A DNA stretch of 6,324 bases. It comes from Rickettsiales bacterium. Its GTDB lineage: Bacteria > Pseudomonadota > Alphaproteobacteria > Rickettsiales > UBA1997. Position 1 is the stretch's first letter. Every line of letters starts with the position of its first letter. The stretch covers positions 1 through 6,324 of the forward strand of contig CANEUR010000063.1 in the NCBI GenBank assembly GCA_947441875.1. The letters run 5' to 3'. Below, one piece after another: positions 1-6,151 of this stretch. Position numbers and translations under genes: made by a program. Below the pieces are notes generated by a model that was not told the DNA's origin, did not search any database, and saw only the letters and a program-made list of their open reading frames with translations.

Positions 1-574
1 AATCAAAAATAAATTGTTGTTGAGCTGCAGAAATTTCGTTTAATAAATTTTTTCCTTTTAGAAACAAACAATAACCATCGGAATTCAAAAATTTTGTCAC
101 ATAAGTAAGTAATTTTGGCAAAGGAGCAAAAGCTCGCGAAACTATCACATCAAAATTTTTTATCGCCACATTTTCTAGAAACGATTGATGTACAAAAACT
201 TTTTCTTGCGAAAAAGAACGAGATTTTTTTAAAAATTCTGCCTTGCGAAAAGACTTTTCTATTAAGTGCATTTCTTTTGCTCCTAAAATAGACAGTACCA
301 AACCTGGTAAACCGCAACCCGAACCAAAATCGGCAAATATTTGATTTTTATTTTCAATTAAAGAAAATAATTGTGCAGAATCAAGAATGTGTCGATGCCA
401 AATATTATTTATTGTTGATTTACCAATAAAATTAAAATTTTGATTTTCTTGCAAAATAGTTTCAACATATTTTGATAAAGATTGTTCTTGCTTGTTGCTA
501 ATAGAACAAATTGTTTTTATTTGTGCTAAAACTTGGTTTTTTTCCTCTTGGTTTATTATTAAGAAATCATTCAT
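1..574 (-). CDS. rsmG: 16S rRNA (guanine-527-N7)-methyltransferase RsmG, 3' end outside window
   Basis: Reading the minus strand from the ATG at 574 gives 191 uninterrupted codons to the window edge. RsmG (GidB) uses S-adenosylmethionine to methylate N7 of G527 in 16S rRNA in the cytoplasm. Visible family marks, in order, are the WHRHILDS segment (residues 59-66), the SAM-binding glycine-rich loop DFGSGCGLPG (82-91), the EKSFRKAEFL segment (106-115), SRAFAPL (146-152) and LKGK (172-175). E. coli RsmG has 207 residues, so only a short C-terminal piece should be missing. The nearby ATG at 570 is out of frame and stops at once, so 574 is the start. In alphaproteobacteria rsmG often sits beside mnmG and parA/parB; those would lie to the left, unseen. 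The gene diverges from fbaB. Identification is by motif recognition and is secure. Confidence 0.95.
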   Translation of the reverse strand, partial: MNDFLIINQEEKNQVLAQIKTICSISNKQEQSLSKYVETILQENQNFNFIGKSTINNIWHRHILDSAQLFSLIENKNQIFADFGSGCGLPGLVLSILGAKEMHLIEKSFRKAEFLKKSRSFSQEKVFVHQSFLENVAIKNFDVIVSRAFAPLPKLLTYVTKFLNSDGYCLFLKGKNLLNEISAAQQQFIFD

Positions 575-609
575 TGAAATTATTTACAAAAAAATTATTA
601 AAAAATTGT

Positions 610-638
610 TTGAAAATTGTAATTATATTTTTTAAAAT
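610..638 (+). promoter_or_regulatory. Candidate sigma70 promoter for the fbaB operon
   Basis: TTGAAA (610-615) and TAAAAT (633-638) are separated by 17 bases, and each matches the consensus at five of six positions. Transcription would begin near 645, leaving a leader of about 29 bases before the fbaB ATG. No clear Shine-Dalgarno sequence is seen in that leader. It overlaps the candidate rsmG promoter on the other strand. Confidence 0.5.
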
Positions 639-649
639 TATAAAAACAA
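622..649 (-). promoter_or_regulatory. Candidate sigma70 promoter for rsmG
   Basis: On the minus strand, TTGTTT (plus-strand 644-649) is followed after 16 bases by a perfect TATAAT (plus-strand 622-627). Transcription would begin near 615, about 40 bases before the rsmG ATG at 574. The box positions interleave with those of the opposing fbaB promoter. AT-rich sequence produces such matches by chance, so this is a candidate only. Confidence 0.45.
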
Positions 650-673
650 CTTATTTAACAAGCAACAAAACCT

Positions 674-1603
674 ATGAAAATTACCAATACAGTTAAAAAA
701 ATTCTTGCCCACTACGAAACCGATAATGCTGGCACCAAAACAAATATTGCTAAAATTTTAATGGCAGGCAAGCTTGCTGGCACAGGTAAAATGGTTATCT
801 TGCCTGTCGATCAAGGGTTTGAGCATGGTCCAGATCGTAGTTTTGCTATTAATCCAGAGGCTTACGATCCGCACTATCATTATAAACTAGCTATCGATGC
901 TTCGCTTAATGCTTATGCTGCTCCGTTAGGCATGCTTGAAGCTGGTGCCGACACTTTTGCTGGTGCAATTCCTACTATTTTAAAAGTTAATTCATCAAAT
1001 TCTCTTTACAATGGGGGCACCGCTCCGCACCAAGCTAGTACTTCTTCGGTGAAAGATGCTTTAAGGCTTGGCTGTAGTGCTATTGGTTTTACTATTTATC
1101 CTGGTTCTGATGCTGCTTTTGATATGTTTGAAGAAATCAAAGAAATGTCTTATGAGGCAAAATCTTATGGCTTAGCTACTGTTATTTGGTCTTATCCAAG
1201 AGGTGGCGATTTATCAAAAATCGGCGAAACTGCTATCGATATTTGTGCTTATGCCACTCATATTGCGGCTTTGCTTGGTGCTCATATTATTAAAGTTAAG
1301 CCACCAACCGAAGCTTTAGAAAATATTGATAACATCAAAGTTTATGAAAAACTTAAAATACCAGTTAAAACTCTACAACAAAGGGTTTCTCATGTTCTAA
1401 AATCTGCTTTTAATCATAAACGCATTGTGGTATTTTCTGGTGGTAATGTAAAAAGTGAAGCCGATGTTTACAGCGAAATCCGAGAAATTTATCAAGGTGG
1501 GGCAAATGGCTCTATTATTGGCAGAAATGTTTTTCAAAGGCCAAAAAAAGAGGCTTTAACAATGCTAGAAAATATTATTAAAATATATCAAGGTAAGTTT
1601 TAA
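674..1603 (+). CDS. fbaB: Class I fructose-bisphosphate aldolase, DhnA/FbaB type
   Basis: This 309-residue protein belongs to the metal-independent, Schiff-base aldolases of the archaeal/DhnA type. They interconvert fructose-1,6-bisphosphate with dihydroxyacetone phosphate and glyceraldehyde-3-phosphate in the cytoplasm. The N-terminal strand LPVDQGFEHGP (43-53) carries the conserved Asp46. Y174 in the SYPRG segment (173-177) matches the family's catalytic tyrosine region. K207 in IIKVKPP is the likely Schiff-base lysine, followed by K209. The FSGGN loop (254-258) and GSIIGRNVFQRP (279-290) form the phosphate-binding C-terminal strands of the TIM barrel. Length and both ends look complete. 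The ATG at 674 has no obvious ribosome binding site, but the protein start fits the family. In Rickettsiales with incomplete glycolysis this enzyme is usually thought to serve gluconeogenesis; that role is inferred. It is first in a series with the reductase gene one base downstream. Confidence 0.95.
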   Translation: MKITNTVKKILAHYETDNAGTKTNIAKILMAGKLAGTGKMVILPVDQGFEHGPDRSFAINPEAYDPHYHYKLAIDASLNAYAAPLGMLEAGADTFAGAIPTILKVNSSNSLYNGGTAPHQASTSSVKDALRLGCSAIGFTIYPGSDAAFDMFEEIKEMSYEAKSYGLATVIWSYPRGGDLSKIGETAIDICAYATHIAALLGAHIIKVKPPTEALENIDNIKVYEKLKIPVKTLQQRVSHVLKSAFNHKRIVVFSGGNVKSEADVYSEIREIYQGGANGSIIGRNVFQRPKKEALTMLENIIKIYQGKF

Positions 1604-1604
1604 C

Positions 1605-2609
1605 ATGACAATTACAACCGATATTGTAGTTATAGGAGCTGGTCCTTCTGGTTTATTTACTGTATTTCAGGCCGGAATGTTAAAAATGAAGTGCCATGTT
1701 ATTGATTCTCTTGAGGTTATCGGTGGTCAATGCACTGCTCTTTATCCAGAAAAACCTATTTACGACATCCCTGCGCATCCTAAAGTTTTAGCAAGTGAAC
1801 TTATCGAATTGCTCGAGGCTCAAGCCAATCCTTTTGCACCTGTTTATCATCTTAATCAACAAGTTCAAGCCATTTCGCAAAACCCTAATCAAACCTTTAA
1901 TGTAAGAACTTCCGCTGGCAATAACATCACTTGTAAAGCTATTGTTATTGCTGCTGGTTGTGGTGCTTTTGGTCCAAATAGGCCACCACTTTCTAATCTT
2001 GCTTCTTACGAACAAAAATCAGTGTTTTATGCTGTAAAAAATAAAGCAACATTTACCAATAAAAAAGTAGTGATTGCAGGTGGGGGCGATTCTGCTGTTG
2101 ATTGGGCAATTAATTTAGTTGATGTTGCGAAAAAAGTTATGTTAGTGCATCGCCGAGATAAATTTCGTTGTGCTCCAGATAGCACTGATAAACTCGAAAA
2201 ATTAGTTAAACAAGGCAAAATTAATTTAATCACTCCTTATCAATTGCATTCTTTACAAGGTGAAAATGGTATTTTAAAAGAGGTGAGTGTTATTGATTTT
2301 TCACAAAACATTTTAACTCTAGAGGCCGATTATTTATTGCCTTTTTTTGGTCTAGCAATGGAGCTTGGGCCAATAGTAAAATGGGGTTTAAATTTAACCA
2401 AAAATCATATTACAGTTAATCAATCCAATATGCAAACCTCGCAACCTGGCATTTATGCTGTTGGCGATATTGCTTATTATCCTTCTAAATTAAAATTGAT
2501 TCTTACTAGCTTTGCCGAAACTGCTTCTGCTTGTCACGATATTTTTAAAATCGTTTTTCCAGATCAGGTGTTTCACTTTGAATACTCAACTAGTAAAGGT
2601 GTTAATTAA
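1605..2609 (+). CDS. Ferredoxin/flavodoxin-NADP+ reductase, thioredoxin-reductase-like type
   Basis: This 334-residue flavoprotein moves electrons between NADPH and ferredoxin or flavodoxin, supplying low-potential electrons for jobs such as iron-sulfur cluster assembly. The FAD dinucleotide fold begins with GAGPSG (11-16). The segment GGQCTALYPEKPIYDIP (40-56) is typical of this subgroup. A second nucleotide fold, IAGGGDSAVDW (157-167), followed by VHRRDKFR (181-188), points to NADPH, the paired arginines meeting the 2'-phosphate. The closing FAD motif is GIYAVGDIAYY (282-292), and the C-terminal FHFEYST segment (323-329) is characteristic of this subgroup. There is no CxxC redox pair in the NADPH domain, which excludes a true thioredoxin reductase. 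AAGG at 1590-1593 lies 11 bases before the ATG and inside the end of fbaB. The stop overlaps the lolC start by one base (TAATG), so translation is probably coupled on both sides. Confidence 0.93.
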   Translation: MTITTDIVVIGAGPSGLFTVFQAGMLKMKCHVIDSLEVIGGQCTALYPEKPIYDIPAHPKVLASELIELLEAQANPFAPVYHLNQQVQAISQNPNQTFNVRTSAGNNITCKAIVIAAGCGAFGPNRPPLSNLASYEQKSVFYAVKNKATFTNKKVVIAGGGDSAVDWAINLVDVAKKVMLVHRRDKFRCAPDSTDKLEKLVKQGKINLITPYQLHSLQGENGILKEVSVIDFSQNILTLEADYLLPFFGLAMELGPIVKWGLNLTKNHITVNQSNMQTSQPGIYAVGDIAYYPSKLKLILTSFAETASACHDIFKIVFPDQVFHFEYSTSKGVN

Positions 2610-3862
2610 TGTTTTCAAGTTTAGAGTTTTTTTTAGCTTTTCGCTACTTAAAAGCTAAAAGATCCGAAGGTTTTATTTCGGTAATTGCAATTTTTTCTTT
2701 TTTAGGTATTACTATTGGAGTTGCCACTCTTATTATTGTAATGTCGGTTATGAATGGCTTTCGTTTTGAATTGGTGCAACGAATTTTAGGTATTAATTCG
2801 CATCTTAGTATTACAAGCAAACAACCTATTGAAAATTACCACGAAATTATCGCTAATATAAACCAAAATATTAAGCAAATTATCTATGCAAATCCTATTG
2901 TCGAAAGCCAAGCAATGCTAATTTCTGGTAGCCAAAACCAAGGTGTATTAATTAAAGGCATCAAAGAACCAGATTTATCTTATAAACAACTAATTGTCAA
3001 TAATATTATTTCTGGCAACATTGCCAGTATTAACAATAAAAATAAAATTATTATCGGCTCTACTTTAGCTCAAAATCTTAATTTAACTGTTGGTGATAGT
3101 TTAAAGCTGGTTTCCGCCGAAACAAATTCTACTATTATTGGCACTATTCCTCGCATTAAAACTTATCAAATCGGGGCAGTTTTTAATAGTGGTCTTTTTG
3201 AATACGATTCTAGCACTATTTTTATCAACTTTGAAATGGCACAAATACATTTTAAATCGCCTAATTCTGCTACTAGCATCGAAGTTTTTAGTAATAATTT
3301 AAACAATCTAGCTAACACAAAACATAGTCTTGTAAAATTTTTATCTCAAACCAATCCAAGCCTTGTTGTTTCTGATTGGCAAGATGCTAATGCTAGTTTT
3401 ATTGAAGCCTTAAAAATTGAAAGCACAGTAATGTTTTTAATTCTTACTCTAATTATTTTAGTGGCAGTATTTAACTTAATTTCCAGCATGATTATGCTAG
3501 TCAACGACAAGAAAAAAAACATCGCTTTGCTTCGCACTATCGGTTTTAGTAAAAAAAATATTCTTAATATTTTTATGATTTGTGGCTCAACCATTGGTTT
3601 TTTAGGCACTTTTTTTGGAGTATTGCTTGGAGTGGTTTTTAGTGCTAACATCAATAACATTAAACTTTGGCTCGAGTCGGCAACTAATAGCAATTTATTT
3701 AATCCTGCTATTTATTTTTTATCTAATTTACCTTCTAAAATATTTATCAGCGATGTTATAACAATCACTGCTATGTCTTTGATATTTTCTTTTTTAGCCA
3801 CTTTATATCCTGCTTATAAAGCTAGCAAATCTCAACCAGCCGAAATTTTACGCTATGAATAA
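2609..3862 (+). CDS. lolC: Lipoprotein-releasing ABC transporter permease LolC/LolE
   Basis: This 417-residue inner-membrane protein is the permease of the LolCDE complex, which extracts outer-membrane lipoproteins from the inner membrane and passes them to LolA. The N-terminus (residues 5-50, FRYLKAKRSEGFIS then a glycine-rich helix ending MSVMNGF) is diagnostic. A transmembrane helix at about 22-48 is followed by a periplasmic domain to about 270, then helices at about 272-297, 322-347 and 379-401. This is the four-helix MacB/FtsX plan. The cytoplasmic stretch KKKNIALLRTIGFSK (301-315) is the ATPase-contacting loop, and the end YPAYKASKSQPAEILRYE (400-417) is the conserved family tail. AAAGG at 2595-2599 lies nine bases before the ATG, inside the reductase gene, supporting this start. 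Many alphaproteobacteria use one LolC/E-like permease with LolD. No lolD follows here; an MFS gene does, so the ATPase must be encoded elsewhere. Confidence 0.93.
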   Translation: MFSSLEFFLAFRYLKAKRSEGFISVIAIFSFLGITIGVATLIIVMSVMNGFRFELVQRILGINSHLSITSKQPIENYHEIIANINQNIKQIIYANPIVESQAMLISGSQNQGVLIKGIKEPDLSYKQLIVNNIISGNIASINNKNKIIIGSTLAQNLNLTVGDSLKLVSAETNSTIIGTIPRIKTYQIGAVFNSGLFEYDSSTIFINFEMAQIHFKSPNSATSIEVFSNNLNNLANTKHSLVKFLSQTNPSLVVSDWQDANASFIEALKIESTVMFLILTLIILVAVFNLISSMIMLVNDKKKNIALLRTIGFSKKNILNIFMICGSTIGFLGTFFGVLLGVVFSANINNIKLWLESATNSNLFNPAIYFLSNLPSKIFISDVITITAMSLIFSFLATLYPAYKASKSQPAEILRYE

Positions 3863-3894
3863 TACCCGCTATGTAAAATTATGATCAACTAATT

Positions 3895-5082
3895 ATGGCA
3901 TTAATTTATCATAGAAAAAACAATGCAAGTAAAAAAAATTTATTTTTGGTAATGTTATCAATTTTTTTAGCTTCTGTTGCTTATGGTTTGTTGTTGGTTT
4001 TTATTTCTATTAGACTAGAGCATAACATTAAAAATACTTTTTTTATATCTTTATCTGCAATTTTTCAAATTGGAGCTGGAGTTATTTTTGCGCAATTTTT
4101 ACCAAGATTTGCTAAAAAATTTGGTTTGGTTAAGAGTATTATTATAAGCACAAGCATAACCTGTATTGCTTCTCTTTGTTTATATAAATTTATTTCATTT
4201 TATTTATGGTTAGTGATTATTTATTTTCTCGGAACCTCTTTATTTAATACCGCAGTTACTAGAAATACCCTAATGATAAACCTTGCCACGCCATCGCAAA
4301 GAGCCTTTATTATTGCTTTAGCCTCAACTTTAGTTTCGTGCGGTAATGCTTTTGGCCCTGTGTTATTGAATTTATTTAATTGGCAAGATAATTTTTTTAC
4401 CTTTATTATAATAGCTAATATTTTTTTAGTTTCTGGTTTTATTTTAATAAAAGTAAAAACAGAAGAAATCAAGATTATCGAACAAAACAATGCAAGTTTT
4501 TATAAATATATCATTAATTCACCAAAAATTATGTTTTCTGGTTTTTCTTATAGTTTTATTCTCACCGCATGCACTAGTTTTGCAATTGTTTATGCATTAA
4601 AAATTGGCATAGAGCCAAAAAAAGCATCTCTACTACTTTCAGCATTTTTATTTGGCACCATTTTTCATTTGCCGATTAGTTATCTTTGTTATTTTATAAA
4701 ACCTCGATTTTTAATGATTCTTGGAGCTATTCTTTCTTTATTTTGCATTATTTATATTTTTATCTTTCTCGATAACAATAATATTTTTTGGTTATTTTTT
4801 TGTTTATTTGTAAGTTTATCGTTAATGAAACTACCAACAGTTGTTTTGATGAATGAGCAATATAAAAACAACGAACGTTTAGTAGCTAATATTGCTTTTA
4901 ATAAAATTACTTTAATTGGCAGTATATCGGGGCTTGTTTCTTTGGGTATTTTAAGTTTAATTTATCCAAAAAATGGGCTATGGATTGCCTCTGGCTCTAT
5001 ATTATTATTATTTTTAATTTTTTGTCTTGAAAATTATATTTATAAACTCTATTATAAAAAATTGTTTTTTCTTCGTTATTAA
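3895..5082 (+). CDS. Major facilitator superfamily transporter, substrate unknown
   Basis: This 395-residue, very hydrophobic protein has about twelve predicted membrane segments, roughly at 15-38, 47-68, 80-98, 101-121, 136-158, 166-186, 212-235, 243-265, 271-292, 297-317, 334-357 and 361-379. The longer polar loop at about 187-211 falls between helices 6 and 7, as in MFS carriers. The loop between helices 2 and 3 (LPRFAKKFGLVK, 69-80) is a degenerate MFS motif A, and RNTLMINLATPSQRA (123-137) resembles the helix 4-5 loop. Substrate cannot be read from the sequence; intracellular bacteria often use such carriers for host metabolites. It starts 32 bases after lolC with no evident Shine-Dalgarno sequence, so it may be read from the same transcript or separately. 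Its final section (5009-5053) recurs at 6152-6196, indicating a former paralogue. The C-terminus is basic and aromatic (YYKKLFFLRY). Confidence 0.85.
   Translation: MALIYHRKNNASKKNLFLVMLSIFLASVAYGLLLVFISIRLEHNIKNTFFISLSAIFQIGAGVIFAQFLPRFAKKFGLVKSIIISTSITCIASLCLYKFISFYLWLVIIYFLGTSLFNTAVTRNTLMINLATPSQRAFIIALASTLVSCGNAFGPVLLNLFNWQDNFFTFIIIANIFLVSGFILIKVKTEEIKIIEQNNASFYKYIINSPKIMFSGFSYSFILTACTSFAIVYALKIGIEPKKASLLLSAFLFGTIFHLPISYLCYFIKPRFLMILGAILSLFCIIYIFIFLDNNNIFWLFFCLFVSLSLMKLPTVVLMNEQYKNNERLVANIAFNKITLIGSISGLVSLGILSLIYPKNGLWIASGSILLLFLIFCLENYIYKLYYKKLFFLRY
5009..5053 (+). repeat. Copy A of a 45-bp direct repeat, within the MFS gene
   Basis: This stretch matches 6152-6196 at 42 of 45 positions by hand alignment, in the same orientation and 1143 bases apart. 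It encodes the last membrane segment and start of the C-terminal tail of the MFS protein. The match does not extend into the flanks on either side. It is long enough to act as a substrate for homologous recombination that would remove the intervening DNA. Confidence 0.9.
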
Positions 5083-5220
5083 TTTTTAAACTTCATTCAC
5101 AATAAATATGAACTCTTGCCCTAAATCAAAAACTTGCTGTTTTACTAAAATTTACAAAAAAATTTTTGACAAAAAAATAAAGTTGTTCATTTATTGCTCG
5201 GTGAAGTTATTAACAAAGAA

Positions 5221-5250
5221 TTAACATTCGGTTTATATATATTTTATATT
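5221..5250 (+). promoter_or_regulatory. Candidate promoter of the C80-like gene
   Basis: TTAACA (5221-5226) and TATATT (5245-5250) are 18 bases apart, each with five of six consensus matches. Transcription would begin near 5257, only about 15 bases before the ATG at 5272 but about 120 before the TTG at 5378. The spacing therefore favours 5272 as the original start. In such AT-rich DNA a chance match is possible. Confidence 0.4.
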
Positions 5251-5262
5251 AATTTTAAATTT

Positions 5263-5270
5263 TAAGTAAT
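5263..5270 (+). repeat. 8-bp direct repeat TAAGTAAT, left copy
   Basis: TAAGTAAT lies one base before the ATG at 5272 and recurs at 6122-6129, where its TAA is the stop of the 248-residue frame. The pair encloses the C80-like gene. It could be a target-site duplication or a recombination scar, or chance in AT-rich DNA. Confidence 0.35.
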
Positions 5271-5271
5271 T

Positions 5272-5337
5272 ATGCCAATAGCTTCAGATCTACAACCTTC
5301 AATTCAATTTATAATAGGGACTAACAGGAGATCGTAA
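5272..5337 (+). pseudogene. Probable original 5' end of the C80-like gene, now in another frame
   Basis: An ATG at 5272 opens 21 codons (MPIASDLQPSIQFIIGTNRR then S) ending at TAA 5335-5337. The main frame downstream is already open from 5318, just after a TAG at 5315, yet has no ATG, GTG or TTG until TTG 5378. The two frames overlap at 5318-5334 and differ by +1, so one base skipped there would give a continuous protein about 56 residues longer at its N-terminus than the TTG-started form. The candidate promoter lies just before this ATG. The base composition is richer in G and C than the preceding gap, which fits coding origin. A frameshift mutation, a sequencing indel, programmed shifting or chance are all possible. 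Confidence 0.45.
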
Positions 5338-5377
5338 AAATAACATATATTTTAGAGAAATAGAAATACAAATATCA

Positions 5378-6124
5378 TTGACAGAAGCTATGATAAAAAA
5401 TCAAAATTCTAAAATTCCTGGCTTAGAACATTTACGTCCTGACAAAAGAGATTCTTTATATAGATTCTCGTTAGATAATGAATTGAAACTTGAAGAAATG
5501 CAAAAAGATCAACAAGATCAACAAGATATAAAAAAAGCAGTACTTCATAAAGATATAAAAAAAGTAGTACTTCATATTTGTGGTCATCATACACCAAGAG
5601 AAAAAAAATCTCAAAATAGTGGATTTGGCTTTAGAACTGATCATGAAGGTGGTTTTTATAACACTGACGAAATTACTTCAGCATTAGCATCTTTCTTAAA
5701 TCTATTTCCAGACCTTCAAGATTTGCATGTTGTTTTACATAGTTGCAAAACATCCACATCTATTAATTCTGATGAGGCTTTTAATGGTTCTACAATGCTA
5801 GATATAATTTCTTCACTTGAATCACAATTGCAACAAGAGAGCATGGAGATTTCCATTTATGGTGTAGAACACAAGATGAGTGAATCTAGGAAAGGATATC
5901 AATTATGGTTACAAAAGGAGAACAAGAGCAGAACACAAGTCAAAAACCCCCAATTTAAAAAGATTGTTGCTACATTAACTAAACAAGAGGAAGATGAGTT
6001 ACCGGCGGATTTACCTTCTACCCCAGAAAAATCTTCTGAAGCAGGAGATCAGGGAGATTCACCATCTAGTAGAGCGGGGTGGCCAACAACAAAAAAAAAC
6101 AGATCTGGATTTGAAAAAAAATAA
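5378..6124 (+). CDS. C80-like (toxin autoprocessing type) cysteine protease domain protein, putative
   Basis: The frame gives 248 residues from TTG 5378, or 244 from ATG 5390; neither start has a nearby Shine-Dalgarno sequence, and the true start may be upstream at 5272. The codons just before 5378 (5342-5377) encode NNIYFREIEIQIS, which looks like a beta strand and probably belongs to the domain. Then come a polar linker with tandem repeats (41-66), strand VVLHICGHH (63-71), GGFYNTDEITSALASFL (91-107), strand LHVVLHSCKTS (116-126), a helix (138-152), strand MEISIYGVEHKMSESRKGY (156-174) and a hydrophilic tail (175-248). Order and content match my memory of C80 inositol-phosphate-activated proteases of MARTX and clostridial toxins, with H70 and C123 as the dyad. 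Their spacing of 53 is close to the 45-49 of known members. The usual G-H-G reads G-H-H here. No signal peptide or membrane helix is seen. C80 assignment is inference; an effector role is speculation. Confidence 0.55.
   Translation: MTEAMIKNQNSKIPGLEHLRPDKRDSLYRFSLDNELKLEEMQKDQQDQQDIKKAVLHKDIKKVVLHICGHHTPREKKSQNSGFGFRTDHEGGFYNTDEITSALASFLNLFPDLQDLHVVLHSCKTSTSINSDEAFNGSTMLDIISSLESQLQQESMEISIYGVEHKMSESRKGYQLWLQKENKSRTQVKNPQFKKIVATLTKQEEDELPADLPSTPEKSSEAGDQGDSPSSRAGWPTTKKNRSGFEKK
5507..5527 (+). repeat. 9-bp in-frame tandem repeat (Asp-Gln-Gln)
   Basis: The unit GATCAACAA occurs twice (5507-5515 and 5516-5524) and a third GAT follows, giving the peptide DQQDQQD. It directly abuts the 27-bp repeat, so the segment has expanded at two unit sizes. 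Confidence 0.85.
5524..5577 (+). repeat. 27-bp in-frame tandem duplication
   Basis: Copy one (5524-5550) and copy two (5551-5577) match at 25 of 27 positions. One difference, C5538 to T5565, changes Ala to Val. The duplicated peptide is DIKKAVLHK then DIKKVVLHI. The second copy forms the strand leading into the C-G-H-H motif, so the first is an extra copy of that strand. The near identity indicates a recent event. Confidence 0.9.
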
Positions 6125-6129
6125 GTAAT
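6122..6129 (+). repeat. 8-bp direct repeat TAAGTAAT, right copy
   Basis: This is the exact partner of 5263-5270 and contains the stop codon of the C80-like gene. Identity does not extend to the bases on either side. Confidence 0.35.
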
Positions 6130-6151
6130 AAAAATCAAAAAAGACACTATA

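Larger units (their letters stand above)
5083..5271. other. AT-rich intergenic region
   Basis: No convincing gene lies here on either strand. A 38-codon frame from ATG 5108 to a stop at 5222-5224 (beginning MNSCPKSKTCC) has no ribosome binding site and no recognisable content, and I do not call it. A perfect TTGACA at 5166-5171 lacks a good -10 partner at 16-18 bases. The best promoter candidate is at 5221-5250. I see no convincing intrinsic terminator after the MFS gene, only weak AT-only stems such as one near 5147-5166. Confidence 0.6.

Noticed and set aside
511..696. 61-codon plus-strand frame over the rsmG start and the intergenic gap
   Set aside because: It is the opposite strand of rsmG and the promoter region; its Phe/Leu/Lys-rich product is what AT-rich DNA gives by chance.
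1788..2233. Two minus-strand frames inside the reductase gene
   Set aside because: They are antisense to a clearly recognised enzyme and resemble no known protein.
3346..3693. 115-codon minus-strand frame inside lolC
   Set aside because: It is the antisense shadow of conserved membrane-helix codons, with no start signal or recognisable content.
3851..3874. CGCTATG occurring twice around the lolC stop
   Set aside because: Only seven bases match and nothing around it supports a duplication or regulatory role.
4221..4490. 89-codon minus-strand frame inside the MFS gene
   Set aside because: It is antisense to membrane segments of a recognised transporter.
5166..5195. Perfect TTGACA as a promoter
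   Set aside because: At 16-18 bases the possible -10 boxes (ATTTAT, TTTATT) are poor, and the 5221-5250 pair fits the ATG better.
5108..5224. 38-codon plus-strand frame starting MNSCPKSKTCC
   Set aside because: No ribosome binding site or recognisable motif, Lys/Phe/Ile-rich as expected by chance, and its end overlaps the candidate promoter at 5221.
5409..5597. 62-codon minus-strand frame with the repeat EVLLFLYLY
   Set aside because: The repeat is only the reverse reading of the 27-bp duplication in the plus-strand gene.
6018..6082. Foldable GC-rich tail as a Rickettsia palindromic element
   Set aside because: Short stems can be drawn (6018-6024 with 6076-6082; 6031-6037 with 6043-6049), but they are imperfect and short, and I do not recognise a known element's peptide.
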